Shown piece after piece: positions 1 to 5,368 of a stretch of DNA of 5,582 nucleotides; position 1 is the stretch's first letter; each line of letters opens with the position of its first letter. Origin of the DNA: CAYYAQ01 sp964469555 (lineage in GTDB: Bacteria > Planctomycetota > UBA1135 > UBA2386); the NCBI GenBank assembly GCA_964469555.1, contig CAYYAQ010000231.1, forward strand, positions 1 to 5,582, given 5' to 3'. A model generated the notes under the pieces. The model did no database searches and had not been told where the DNA came from. It saw nothing but the letters and a program-made list of their open reading frames with translations. The translations under genes were made by a program, and so were the position numbers.

Positions 1-128
1 AACTGACGGAACATCTCGAACACTCGCCCACCGTCACTCGGAATGTGGAGATCCGAGACCAGGATCGTCCGTTCCCGGTCATCATCCAACGCGGTCTCGA
101 TCGGCGTCCCTGCGATTCGCTCGTTCAC
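1..128 (-). CDS. LpxH-like calcineurin-type metallophosphoesterase, N-terminal fragment
   Basis: Only the first 42 codons are present; the gene runs off the left edge. After a short polar N-terminus (residues 1-20) the protein reads TILVSDLHIPSDGGRVFEMF. That is the first beta strand and metal-binding D-x-H motif (D26, H28) of the calcineurin-like phosphoesterases, followed by a helix as in LpxH. LpxH hydrolyses UDP-2,3-diacylglucosamine to lipid X and UMP at the cytoplasmic face of the inner membrane, in lipid A synthesis. The LpxH assignment rests on the strand-DLH-helix pattern; other phosphoesterases of this superfamily share it. The chosen GTG start is 11 bases after the stop of the upstream gene. 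An in-frame TTG at 143-141, overlapping that stop, has a GAGG ten bases upstream and is an equally possible start. The gene is probably the fourth cistron of the minus-strand operon. Confidence 0.65.
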   Translation of the reverse strand, partial: MNERIAGTPIETALDDDRERTILVSDLHIPSDGGRVFEMFRQ

Positions 129-139
129 GGCGACACCCG

Positions 140-2275
140 TCAAGGTTTGCGAACCTCGAGGAACAAGGCGCCGTACGGGTCCAGCGGCAGGTCGTGCTGG
201 AACGCCGCGGGATACACCTTTCCCGTCCGCAAATCGACGACAATGGACTTGGCGCGAAAAATGACGCGGGCGGTGTGGGGGCCACGCTTCGCGAGTTTCG
301 CGAGGATCCGCGGGGACTCGAGGGCATTCACTCGGACGGCGAGAAGCCGGCGTCCGTCCGGCGTCTTGAACACCATGCGCTCGAGGCATGTCGGCATCCC
401 CTTCGCCTGCAGGAGAACTGGTTGCAGCACCCGGGCTTTGCGCAGGATGTGGCGCACGCGCTTGCGCAGCCCCACTGCGGCGTGCAGACGCTCCGGCTGG
501 AGGCGAACCTTGCCGTACTCGCAGACCGCGAGGTTGAGATAGAACGCGCGACCCTTGCCGTGGACGGCCTCCATCTGCACCTGGAAACCGGAGATCGGGT
601 CCGCGAGTTCCGCCTGCAGGCCTTTCTCGGCAGCGGCTGGTCCCGTGCTGAGACGAGCGTTCTTGGCGGGACGCCCCTCGTGGACGAGCATGTTCTCGAG
701 GACGAAACGGCGTCCACTCACGCCGAAGAGTCTGTCCAACGCGCCCTTTTCACGCAGTCGTAGACGCTGGTCGTACAAACCAGGAGTGTGATCCGCGACC
801 ACGATCCCACCCTTCGCGACGAAGTGAAGAATCGCCGCGGCTGTCGGATCCGACATCGCGATCGTCGCCGGCAGCACCAGCAGACTGGGCGGGTGCGCGA
901 GCAGACGAACGTGAAGCTCCGCAGCCGAAACGAACCGCGGCTGCAAGCCGATGTCTTCGAGCAGGCGGATCCAGCCGTGACGCGAGGCCTGGCTCGTGCT
1001 GTGCGTCGCCTCGTACGACGAGAGGCGCTTGATCCACGTCTCACCATCCCGCCGCGAGTCGAGCATCCACCACGCGCGCACCGAGGCCTGGGACTCGACG
1101 ATCCAGACGGGCGACCGCAGCATCACCGCCCCGGCAAAGTGCCGCGCGACGGGGTCGATAGCCTTGAAGCCCGCGGCCACGGCAGCACCGTACGCGCTCA
1201 GCTTCCCAGTCTTCGCCAGGAACTCCGTCGAACTCCAGACGACCGTCCCCCACATGCCGTGGGCGACCATGTCGGCGAGTCGCGCGGTGACGAGACGGGG
1301 GTCCTCACCGTCCTTTGGCGGAAACAGCGTGGCGATCTGACGGGATCCGGGTTCCGCGAGCGACATCGCGAGTTCGCGAGCACCCCCGATGTCGTAGGCC
1401 TCGAAGAACCCGAGGTGCGGCATGAGGCGGCTGTAGTCGTGACCACCGTACGCGGACGGCGGTTGCAGACCGGTCAATCCGCACGGGATGTTGGCGTCCT
1501 CTCTCCGAACCTGTCGGGCCAGACGTTCGATCACGCGCGCGAACTCGGCGTCCATGAACTCGCGGTGCGCGGCCCATGGCGCGAGGTTCGCAGGGAGGAG
1601 CTTGCCACCGAGCTCCCTCGCGCGGATCTCGTCGGCGGTGAACGGCCTGAGCTGCTCGAAGCTGGCGAAGTCCGCCTGCCACGCTTTGTTCAGTTGGTCG
1701 ATGGTCCGATGCCGCCTCTTCAGAAACGCGCGAAAGTGCCGAAGCGACGCGGGTGCGAAGCAGAAGTCGAGCGGATTCGCGTGCCGCGTCACGGAGATCT
1801 CGTCGCCGAGGGAAATCGCGATCGGCCCGTGCTCGATCAGCGGATCGAGGCGCGCGCTCAGGATCTTCGTGAGCCGGACGAGGGTCTCGGTGCTCGACAA
1901 CACCGCGGGACGGAAAAGAACGTCCGCGTCGCGCTTGGCGCCGTATTCCTTCGCGATCGGTCCGTACTGCTGGCTCCGCAGCTCGAGGATGCCCTTGCCG
2001 CAGATCTGGTCCCGGTAGAAACGCAGCCCGTGACGACCGGGGACCGTGGGGTCTTGACCGCTGGAAATGCTAACCGCGTTGAACCCCGCGGACCGGATGA
2101 GAGTCGCGAACGCGGCGTCGACCTTCTGACCGCCACGCACCCACAGGATCTTCTGGAAGCCGGAGACCGCGGTGGGTCCTGCAGCGACTTGCGCTTCGAC
2201 GCGCGCTCCGATGCCCCAGAACACGGCACAACTGCAGAGCACTGCGAGCGGAAAGCGCGTGGTTCCGACCACCAC
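140..2275 (-). CDS. Secreted glycoside hydrolase family 42 (beta-galactosidase)-like protein
   Basis: 711 aa. Residues 1-29 look like a Sec signal peptide: short charged start, hydrophobic core FPLAVLCSCAVFWGI, likely cleavage after ARVEA, so the protein should be exported. Residues about 40-380 resemble a GH42 TIM barrel. The best-conserved block is residues 152-200: ISLGDE, a Cys at 172, then FRAFLKRRHRTIDQLNKAW, matching the GH42 region with the acid/base Glu (candidate E159), the Cys-bearing loop and the LN-AW motif. Residues about 388-520 match the GH42 trimerisation (glutamine-amidotransferase-like) domain, with LLVLPATIAMSD, FVAKGGIVVADH and ALDRLFGVS. The remainder is probably a beta domain. 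I cannot find the expected nucleophile Glu around residues 310-320 (SRQIATLFPP), so beta-galactosidase activity is uncertain. The frame stays open upstream to 2581, but that part lies inside the regulator gene and is not protein-like. GTG at 2275, sharing one base with the regulator's TAG, gives the signal peptide; the next codon is also GTG. Translational coupling to the regulator is likely. Confidence 0.75.
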   Translation of the reverse strand: MVVGTTRFPLAVLCSCAVFWGIGARVEAQVAAGPTAVSGFQKILWVRGGQKVDAAFATLIRSAGFNAVSISSGQDPTVPGRHGLRFYRDQICGKGILELRSQQYGPIAKEYGAKRDADVLFRPAVLSSTETLVRLTKILSARLDPLIEHGPIAISLGDEISVTRHANPLDFCFAPASLRHFRAFLKRRHRTIDQLNKAWQADFASFEQLRPFTADEIRARELGGKLLPANLAPWAAHREFMDAEFARVIERLARQVRREDANIPCGLTGLQPPSAYGGHDYSRLMPHLGFFEAYDIGGARELAMSLAEPGSRQIATLFPPKDGEDPRLVTARLADMVAHGMWGTVVWSSTEFLAKTGKLSAYGAAVAAGFKAIDPVARHFAGAVMLRSPVWIVESQASVRAWWMLDSRRDGETWIKRLSSYEATHSTSQASRHGWIRLLEDIGLQPRFVSAAELHVRLLAHPPSLLVLPATIAMSDPTAAAILHFVAKGGIVVADHTPGLYDQRLRLREKGALDRLFGVSGRRFVLENMLVHEGRPAKNARLSTGPAAAEKGLQAELADPISGFQVQMEAVHGKGRAFYLNLAVCEYGKVRLQPERLHAAVGLRKRVRHILRKARVLQPVLLQAKGMPTCLERMVFKTPDGRRLLAVRVNALESPRILAKLAKRGPHTARVIFRAKSIVVDLRTGKVYPAAFQHDLPLDPYGALFLEVRKP

Positions 2276-3618
2276 TACTCGATCCCGTAGTCTTTGAGTT
2301 TCTCCCACAGCACTTTGCGCGAAATCCCCAGAACGGACGCCGCCTTCGTGCGATGGCCGCCAACGCTCTTCAGGACGGTCTCGATGTGCTTTCGTTCGGC
2401 GGCGACCATCACCTCGCGCAGTGACGCCAGATCCATCGCCGGGTTGAGCGCCGCGCGACGCGTCTTGTCGACGGGGAGAAGGTGCTCCTTCTTGAGCACG
2501 CGGGAACTCCCAGCCATCGCGATCGCCTGGGCGACGTGATTCTCCAACTCGCGCACGTTGCCCGGCCACGTGTAGTTGCACATCGCCTCGCGGACGTCGG
2601 TCTTGACGTTGTACATCCGCCCGGCGCCCAGCCGTCTAAGGAAGTGATCGAGAAGCAGAGGCAGGTCGCCATCCCGATCCCGCAGCGGCGGCAAACTGAT
2701 CGGCACGACGTTGAGTCGATAGTAGAGGTCTTCGCGAAACTTCCCGGACTTGACCAGATCGAGCAGAGCGACCTTGGTAGCGGAGACAACACGGATGTCG
2801 ACGGAGAGTGTCTCCTCCCCGCCAACGCGTTCAAACTCTCGCTCCTGGATGACGCGCAGGAGTTTCACTTGAACCTGCATCGGCATGTCGTCGATGTCGT
2901 CGAGGAAGATCGTGCCGTGATCCGCGAGTTCGAATCGCCCCTTGCGCTGTTTGCCGGCGTCCGTGAACGCGCCCTTCTCGTGCCCGAAGAGTTCCGTTTC
3001 GAGCAGGGTGTCGGGCAAGGCGCCGCAGGACAAAGCCACGAACGGTTTGTCCTTCCGGCTCGACAATTGGTGCAGGGCGTTCGCGATGCATTCCTTGCCG
3101 GTGCCGCTCTCGCCGGTGATCAACACGCTCGCCTCATTGCTGGCGACGGTGCGGACGATCTTGAACACGTCGCGCATCCGCCGGCTGTTGCCGATGATGC
3201 CAGGGAGTCCGTCCTCGCCCTTGAGATCTGCACGTAGTCTCCGGTTCTCGTCCACCAGTGCCCGGTAGCTGCTGATCCGCTTCAAGCGTTCGACGACGGC
3301 TTCGTTGAGGAACGGCTTCTGGATGTAGTCGTCCGCACCGTCGCGCATCGCTTCAACGGCAGCTTCGACCGTGGCGAACGCCGTCATCACGAGCACTTCT
3401 GTGCCAGGCCGCGCGGTCTTTGCCGCACGCAGGACAGCGATCCCATCCGCGCCGGGTAACCGCACGTCGGTGATCACGCAGTCGAATACATGATCGCCGA
3501 GAATCGTGATCGCCTCCTTGCCGTCCGCGGTGTGCGTCACCTCGTGACCGGCTTCGCGTAGATCATCACTCAGGGTAACAGCGATGATCTCCTCATCTTC
3601 GACCAGCAGGATCTTCAT
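2275..3618 (-). CDS. Sigma-54-dependent response regulator, NtrC family (REC-AAA+-HTH_8)
   Basis: 447 aa, the usual length for a full NtrC-type activator. Residues 1-115 form a receiver domain with acidic pocket E7/D8, phosphoacceptor D51 (ITDVRLP), T79 and K101 (QKP). Residues about 140-310 are the AAA+ core: Walker A GESGTGKE (169-176), the sigma-54-contacting loop written GAFTDA (216-221), Walker B IFLDDIDDM (237-245), and Arg-finger segment FREDLYYRL (294-302). Sensor II is WPGNVRELEN (351-360). Residues 412-446 are a Fis-type helix-turn-helix (KAASVLGISRKVLWEKLKDYG). When phosphorylated it should form a ring that opens sigma-54 RNA polymerase promoters. Departures from consensus are S197 for the switch Asn, D220 in GAFTGA, D241 for the Walker B Glu and K282 for Asn in the ATN motif. 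Its ATG overlaps the TGA of the GGDEF-like gene (ATGA), and its TAG overlaps the next GTG start. No histidine kinase is in the window, so its input is unknown. Confidence 0.95.
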   Translation of the reverse strand: MKILLVEDEEIIAVTLSDDLREAGHEVTHTADGKEAITILGDHVFDCVITDVRLPGADGIAVLRAAKTARPGTEVLVMTAFATVEAAVEAMRDGADDYIQKPFLNEAVVERLKRISSYRALVDENRRLRADLKGEDGLPGIIGNSRRMRDVFKIVRTVASNEASVLITGESGTGKECIANALHQLSSRKDKPFVALSCGALPDTLLETELFGHEKGAFTDAGKQRKGRFELADHGTIFLDDIDDMPMQVQVKLLRVIQEREFERVGGEETLSVDIRVVSATKVALLDLVKSGKFREDLYYRLNVVPISLPPLRDRDGDLPLLLDHFLRRLGAGRMYNVKTDVREAMCNYTWPGNVRELENHVAQAIAMAGSSRVLKKEHLLPVDKTRRAALNPAMDLASLREVMVAAERKHIETVLKSVGGHRTKAASVLGISRKVLWEKLKDYGIE

Positions 3619-4295
3619 ACGTCTTTCTCATCGACGTCCTTGGGTATCCCCGCCTTCTTCTGATCCGCGGAACCCGCATCATCGAGATCAGACTCGTCGC
3701 CGTACAGCTCTTCGTCCGTCAGATCCGCGATTCCGCTGATCTGGTCCTTCCGGAACAACGAACAGCAATTGCCTCCAGAGGAGAACGAATACTCCACCGC
3801 CGCCTCGGACTGGGTCATCATCGTATCAAAGAAGAGCGTCGATTGGTCGTCGCAGCTGGCGACACCGATGCTCATGCGCAGGGCGAGTGCGTTGCCGCCG
3901 ACGCAAAACTCGAGCGCGTTGAACGCGAGCCGCAGTCGCTCCGCGACGTGCAAGCCCTGCGCGCCGTTCGTGTGGGGCATGACGACGAGGTAACGGTCGT
4001 CACTCGCGAACCCGAGGTGATCCGCGCCGCGCGTCTTCTCGTGGACGAGTTTGCCGAGTTCCTCGCGCACCATCTCGCGCAAAACTCCGCCGTGCATGTC
4101 CACGAGCGCCTCCAACCGGTCGACCTGGACGAGCATGCACGACACTGGGAACCCGTACCGCCGCGCTCGGGCGAACTCCGTCTTCATCAGGTGCAGGATC
4201 TGCGACTGCGAAAACGGCGACCCGGACACGGCGCCTCTACCGCCAAACCGCCCCCCTTGCGTGGCGCCGGCGTCCGACTTACGAAAGCTGGCCAT
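3615..4295 (-). CDS. Degenerate GGDEF-domain protein, probably catalytically inactive
   Basis: 226 aa. Residues 1-30 are a Gly/Arg/Ser-rich, probably unstructured N-terminus with no signal peptide or membrane helix. Residues about 31-182 have the diguanylate cyclase fold pattern: LMKTEFARARRYGFPVSCML, then VDRLEALVDMHGG where active enzymes read DIDhFKxINDtyGH, then FASDDRYLVVMPHT where they read yGGDEFlvllPhT, the helix VAERLRLAF, and MSIGVAS. The signature is SDDRY (98-102) instead of GGDEF. The first metal Asp is Q57 and the substrate Asn is V65, so c-di-GMP synthesis is not expected. No inhibitory RxxD site is evident. Residues about 184-226 are a highly acidic, probably disordered tail. 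First gene of the operon, overlapping the response regulator start by four bases. Start ATG 4295 is preceded by GAGG with an 11-base gap; the next Met (37) lies inside the domain. A role as a protein-interaction or ligand-binding partner of the regulator is inference. Confidence 0.8.
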   Translation of the reverse strand: MASFRKSDAGATQGGRFGGRGAVSGSPFSQSQILHLMKTEFARARRYGFPVSCMLVQVDRLEALVDMHGGVLREMVREELGKLVHEKTRGADHLGFASDDRYLVVMPHTNGAQGLHVAERLRLAFNALEFCVGGNALALRMSIGVASCDDQSTLFFDTMMTQSEAAVEYSFSSGGNCCSLFRKDQISGIADLTDEELYGDESDLDDAGSADQKKAGIPKDVDEKDV

Positions 4296-4338
4296 GTGCT
4301 TGAAACCCTCGGGGATCGAACATCAGATCCGGTGGGAC

Positions 4339-4367
4339 TTTATCAAGTAGTGGCCCAGCAAGATCAA
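4339..4367 (-). promoter_or_regulatory. Candidate sigma-70 promoter of the GGDEF/NtrC/GH42/LpxH operon
   Basis: On the minus strand, TTGATC (4367-4362, four of six matches to the -35 consensus) is followed after exactly 17 bases by GATAAA (4344-4339, four of six to the -10 consensus). Transcription would begin near 4332, giving a leader of about 37 nt before the ATG at 4295. It lies between the intrinsic terminator and the first gene, where an operon promoter is expected. I saw no good sigma-54 -24/-12 element in this interval. Confidence 0.4.
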
Positions 4368-4440
4368 CAGTCCGCTGAGAACGCGGGCATCCCGTGGGGG
4401 CGGTGATCGCCCAGGACCTGGCATCTCGCATCGAAGCATC

Positions 4441-4476
4441 AAAAAAAAGGGCTCCAGCCGGTCAGTGCTGGAGCCC
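4441..4476 (-). terminator. Strong Rho-independent terminator
   Basis: Read on the minus strand, GGGCTCCAGC (4476-4467) and GCTGGAGCCC (4458-4449) form a perfect 10-bp, GC-rich stem with an 8-nt loop. Eight T residues (4448-4441) follow directly. This is a textbook intrinsic terminator. The T-tract is only on the minus-strand side, so it ends transcripts coming from the right (4477 upward), not the operon to its left, which starts beyond it. Confidence 0.9.
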
Positions 4477-4660
4477 CTGCATGCGGGAAAAAGCTTTGGA
4501 ATGGAGAGGGCGGTTAGGGAGGGGGAATTTATCAGGTCTCCAGCCCACAGCCTTTCTCACCGCGAGTCTCGGTGTGGCGTTGGCCAACTTTGTATAGAGC
4601 GCGCGTCTCGCTGGCAGGCAAACTAGCGAGCCGCGTCCGACCCTCTTGGCGAGGGCTGGA
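4441..4660 (-). ncRNA. Candidate structured small RNA or attenuated leader, ending in the terminator
   Basis: No protein-like reading frame covers this stretch, yet it ends in a strong minus-strand terminator, so some transcript must end here. A possible promoter (TTGAAA at 4694-4689, 16-base spacer, GATGAT at 4672-4667) would start an RNA of about 220 nt near 4660. Inside or at its edge are a 13-position hairpin (4633-4663), a 6-bp hairpin CTCGCT/AGCGAG (4607-4630) and a palindrome GTTGGCCAAC (4579-4588). I found no tmRNA tag or T-arm, no SRP RNA core and no RNase P motif. It could equally be the long 3' UTR of the membrane-protein gene at 4854-5300, or a leader whose read-through feeds the operon. 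The 5' end is a guess. Confidence 0.3.
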
Positions 4661-4663
4661 CGC
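4633..4663. repeat. Inverted repeat / hairpin
   Basis: GCGTCC (4633-4638) pairs with GGACGC (4658-4663) and CCCTC (4641-4645) with GAGGG (4651-4655). Between the two helices sit one G-T wobble or its equivalent and one A-C mismatch, and the loop is 5 nt. No T-tract follows on either strand, so it is not a classical terminator. On the minus strand it would lie at the extreme 5' end of the proposed RNA. Confidence 0.6.
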
Positions 4664-4666
4664 AGA

Positions 4667-4694
4667 ATCATCCCCCATTTCCCCGGGGTTTCAA
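4667..4694 (-). promoter_or_regulatory. Weak sigma-70-like promoter candidate for the structured RNA
   Basis: On the minus strand TTGAAA (4694-4689, five of six to -35) is followed after 16 bases by GATGAT (4672-4667, four of six to -10). The spacer is G-rich. It would start transcription near 4660, at the base of the 4633-4663 hairpin. The match is modest and could be chance. Confidence 0.25.
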
Positions 4695-4730
4695 CAGCCT
4701 TTGAACAATAATTCGGCATTCCGTGTCTGC

Positions 4731-4751
4731 GGTGTCGCGGAGCGCGACACC
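4731..4751. repeat. Perfect 9-bp inverted repeat with 3-nt loop
   Basis: GGTGTCGCG (4731-4739), loop GAG, CGCGACACC (4743-4751). An outer CCGT (4721-4724) can also pair with ACGG (4752-4755). No T-tract follows on either strand. It could be a Rho-independent-like pause, an RNA-stabilising hairpin in the 3' UTR of the gene at 4854-5300, or a binding palindrome for a dimeric DNA-binding protein. Confidence 0.6.
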
Positions 4752-4853
4752 ACGGGTGGCCTACCGTTTCGGAACTCGCGTTCGCAGCGGAATCCCGTGT
4801 GGGTAGGGCGCTAACGGACAGGCGTGCCACCGAAATTCACCGGCATGCGGGGG

Positions 4854-5300
4854 CTACCGCGGGCCGAACACAGCCGGCCACACCTCCTTCAACCATCCAA
4901 GGATCCGGTAGATGTCCACATCGGGCCACTTGTGTTTCACCAAGACGAGGAGCATGACCACCGCCGGGATCAGGATGGCCAGGAAGATCAGCCGCGCGAG
5001 CATCCGCGCGACGAAGGTCTTGGCGTGACGCCGGATTCCCTTGCCGGGAGTCTCGCGTCCGCCACGCACCACCCAGTCGCGCTGGGAGCGCAGCGCCTGG
5101 GTGGTGAACTTCGCAGGCTCCACGGGATCGCGAAGGACGCGGCCGACGACCACCTCCCACGGGTAGTCGCTCGCAGACGAGTTCACCGTCTTCTGCAGTT
5201 CCTTGAGCGTCGACTTGTTCACCAGCCCCGCCATCAGTCGGGCACTGGATTCGCAGATCCGCGAGAATACAGGGTCGGGGGTCGGGGTCTCTTCCGTCAT
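4854..5300 (-). CDS. Hypothetical protein with one C-terminal transmembrane helix
   Basis: 148 aa, family not recognised. The N-terminus (1-10, MTEETPTPDP) is acidic and polar. Residues 11-97 are soluble-looking and increasingly basic, with a helical stretch about 11-40, a DYPWEVVVGRVLRDP segment (45-59) and a basic run RGGRETPGKGIRRHAK (79-94). Residues about 98-121 (MLARLIFLAILIPAVVMLLVLV core) form one strong hydrophobic helix, with KHKWPDVDIYRILGWLKEVWP after it. Basic residues before the helix favour a cytoplasmic N-terminus. Start ATG 5300 is preferred; the frame also reaches a TTG at 5348, but that would put the start inside the divergent promoter region and adds unconvincing residues. 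It is divergently arranged with the gene at 5369 and has no clear terminator directly after its TAG; the first strong one is at 4476-4441. The role is unknown; membrane anchoring is the only supported statement. Confidence 0.75.
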   Translation of the reverse strand: MTEETPTPDPVFSRICESSARLMAGLVNKSTLKELQKTVNSSASDYPWEVVVGRVLRDPVEPAKFTTQALRSQRDWVVRGGRETPGKGIRRHAKTFVARMLARLIFLAILIPAVVMLLVLVKHKWPDVDIYRILGWLKEVWPAVFGPR

Positions 5301-5330
5301 GGGTTCTTCGATGGGTCGGTGACCTTGGAG

Positions 5331-5336
5331 ATTATG
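5331..5336 (-). promoter_or_regulatory. Possible -10 element for the membrane-protein gene
   Basis: Minus-strand CATAAT matches the sigma-70 -10 consensus at five of six positions and would place the transcript start about 24 nt before the ATG at 5300. No recognisable -35 lies 16-18 bases upstream. It overlaps the plus-strand -35 candidate, so the two divergent genes may compete for polymerase. Confidence 0.25.
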
Positions 5337-5360
5337 ACATTCACGCAACCACGGTATAGC
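5334..5360 (+). promoter_or_regulatory. Candidate promoter of the rightmost gene, giving a nearly leaderless mRNA
   Basis: ATGACA (5334-5339, five of six to TTGACA) is followed after a short 15-base spacer by TATAGC (5355-5360, four of six to TATAAT). The start point would fall about two bases before the ATG at 5369. No Shine-Dalgarno sequence lies in the bases before that ATG, which fits leaderless initiation. Confidence 0.3.
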
Positions 5361-5368
5361 CTGTGACC

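Larger units (their letters stand above)
4296..4853. other. Gene-free intergenic region, 558 bp
   Basis: Neither strand has a convincing coding sequence. The longest minus-strand frame (4462-4830) is Arg/Pro/Ser-rich, starts with GTG and stops inside the terminator loop; the plus-strand frames are short and unlike proteins. What is visible is the operon promoter candidate, the terminator and several hairpins, all listed separately. The rest (about 4370-4440 and 4752-4853) shows nothing I can interpret beyond a partial sigma-54-like -24 element at 4829-4823. No tRNA, IS element, att site or CRISPR repeat was seen. Confidence 0.6.

Noticed and set aside
788..2290. 500-codon plus-strand open frame
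   Set aside because: It is antisense to the GH42-like gene in a GC-rich sequence, extremely rich in Arg, Glu and Asp, and shows no domain pattern. The opposite strand has recognisable GH42 motifs.
2276..2581. 102-codon upstream extension of the GH42-like frame to an apparent start at 2581
   Set aside because: It lies wholly inside the response regulator's HTH and sensor II coding region, has an Arg/Gly/Asp-rich shadow composition, and would hide the clear signal peptide that begins at GTG 2275.
2482..3237. 251-codon plus-strand open frame
   Set aside because: Antisense shadow of the AAA+ domain, whose motifs are unmistakable on the minus strand.
4441..4676. tmRNA, suggested by GGGGATGATTCTG at 4676-4664 on the minus strand, close to the usual tmRNA 5' end
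   Set aside because: No peptide-tag frame ending in an ALAA-like sequence, no T-arm (GGTTCGA) and no acceptor 3' end; only about 235 nt to the terminator.
4462..4830. 122-codon minus-strand open frame in the intergenic region
   Set aside because: GTG start, Arg/Pro/Ser-rich composition without domain features, and its stop falls inside the loop of the terminator, which real genes rarely do.
4301..5301. 5'-TTGCCT with TATACA (minus strand, around 4622-4592) as a promoter
   Set aside because: The spacer is 19 bases and both elements match poorly, so it is no better than background.
4824..5366. 180-codon plus-strand open frame
   Set aside because: Antisense to the 148-aa membrane protein; His/Arg/Gln-rich shadow without hydrophobic structure.
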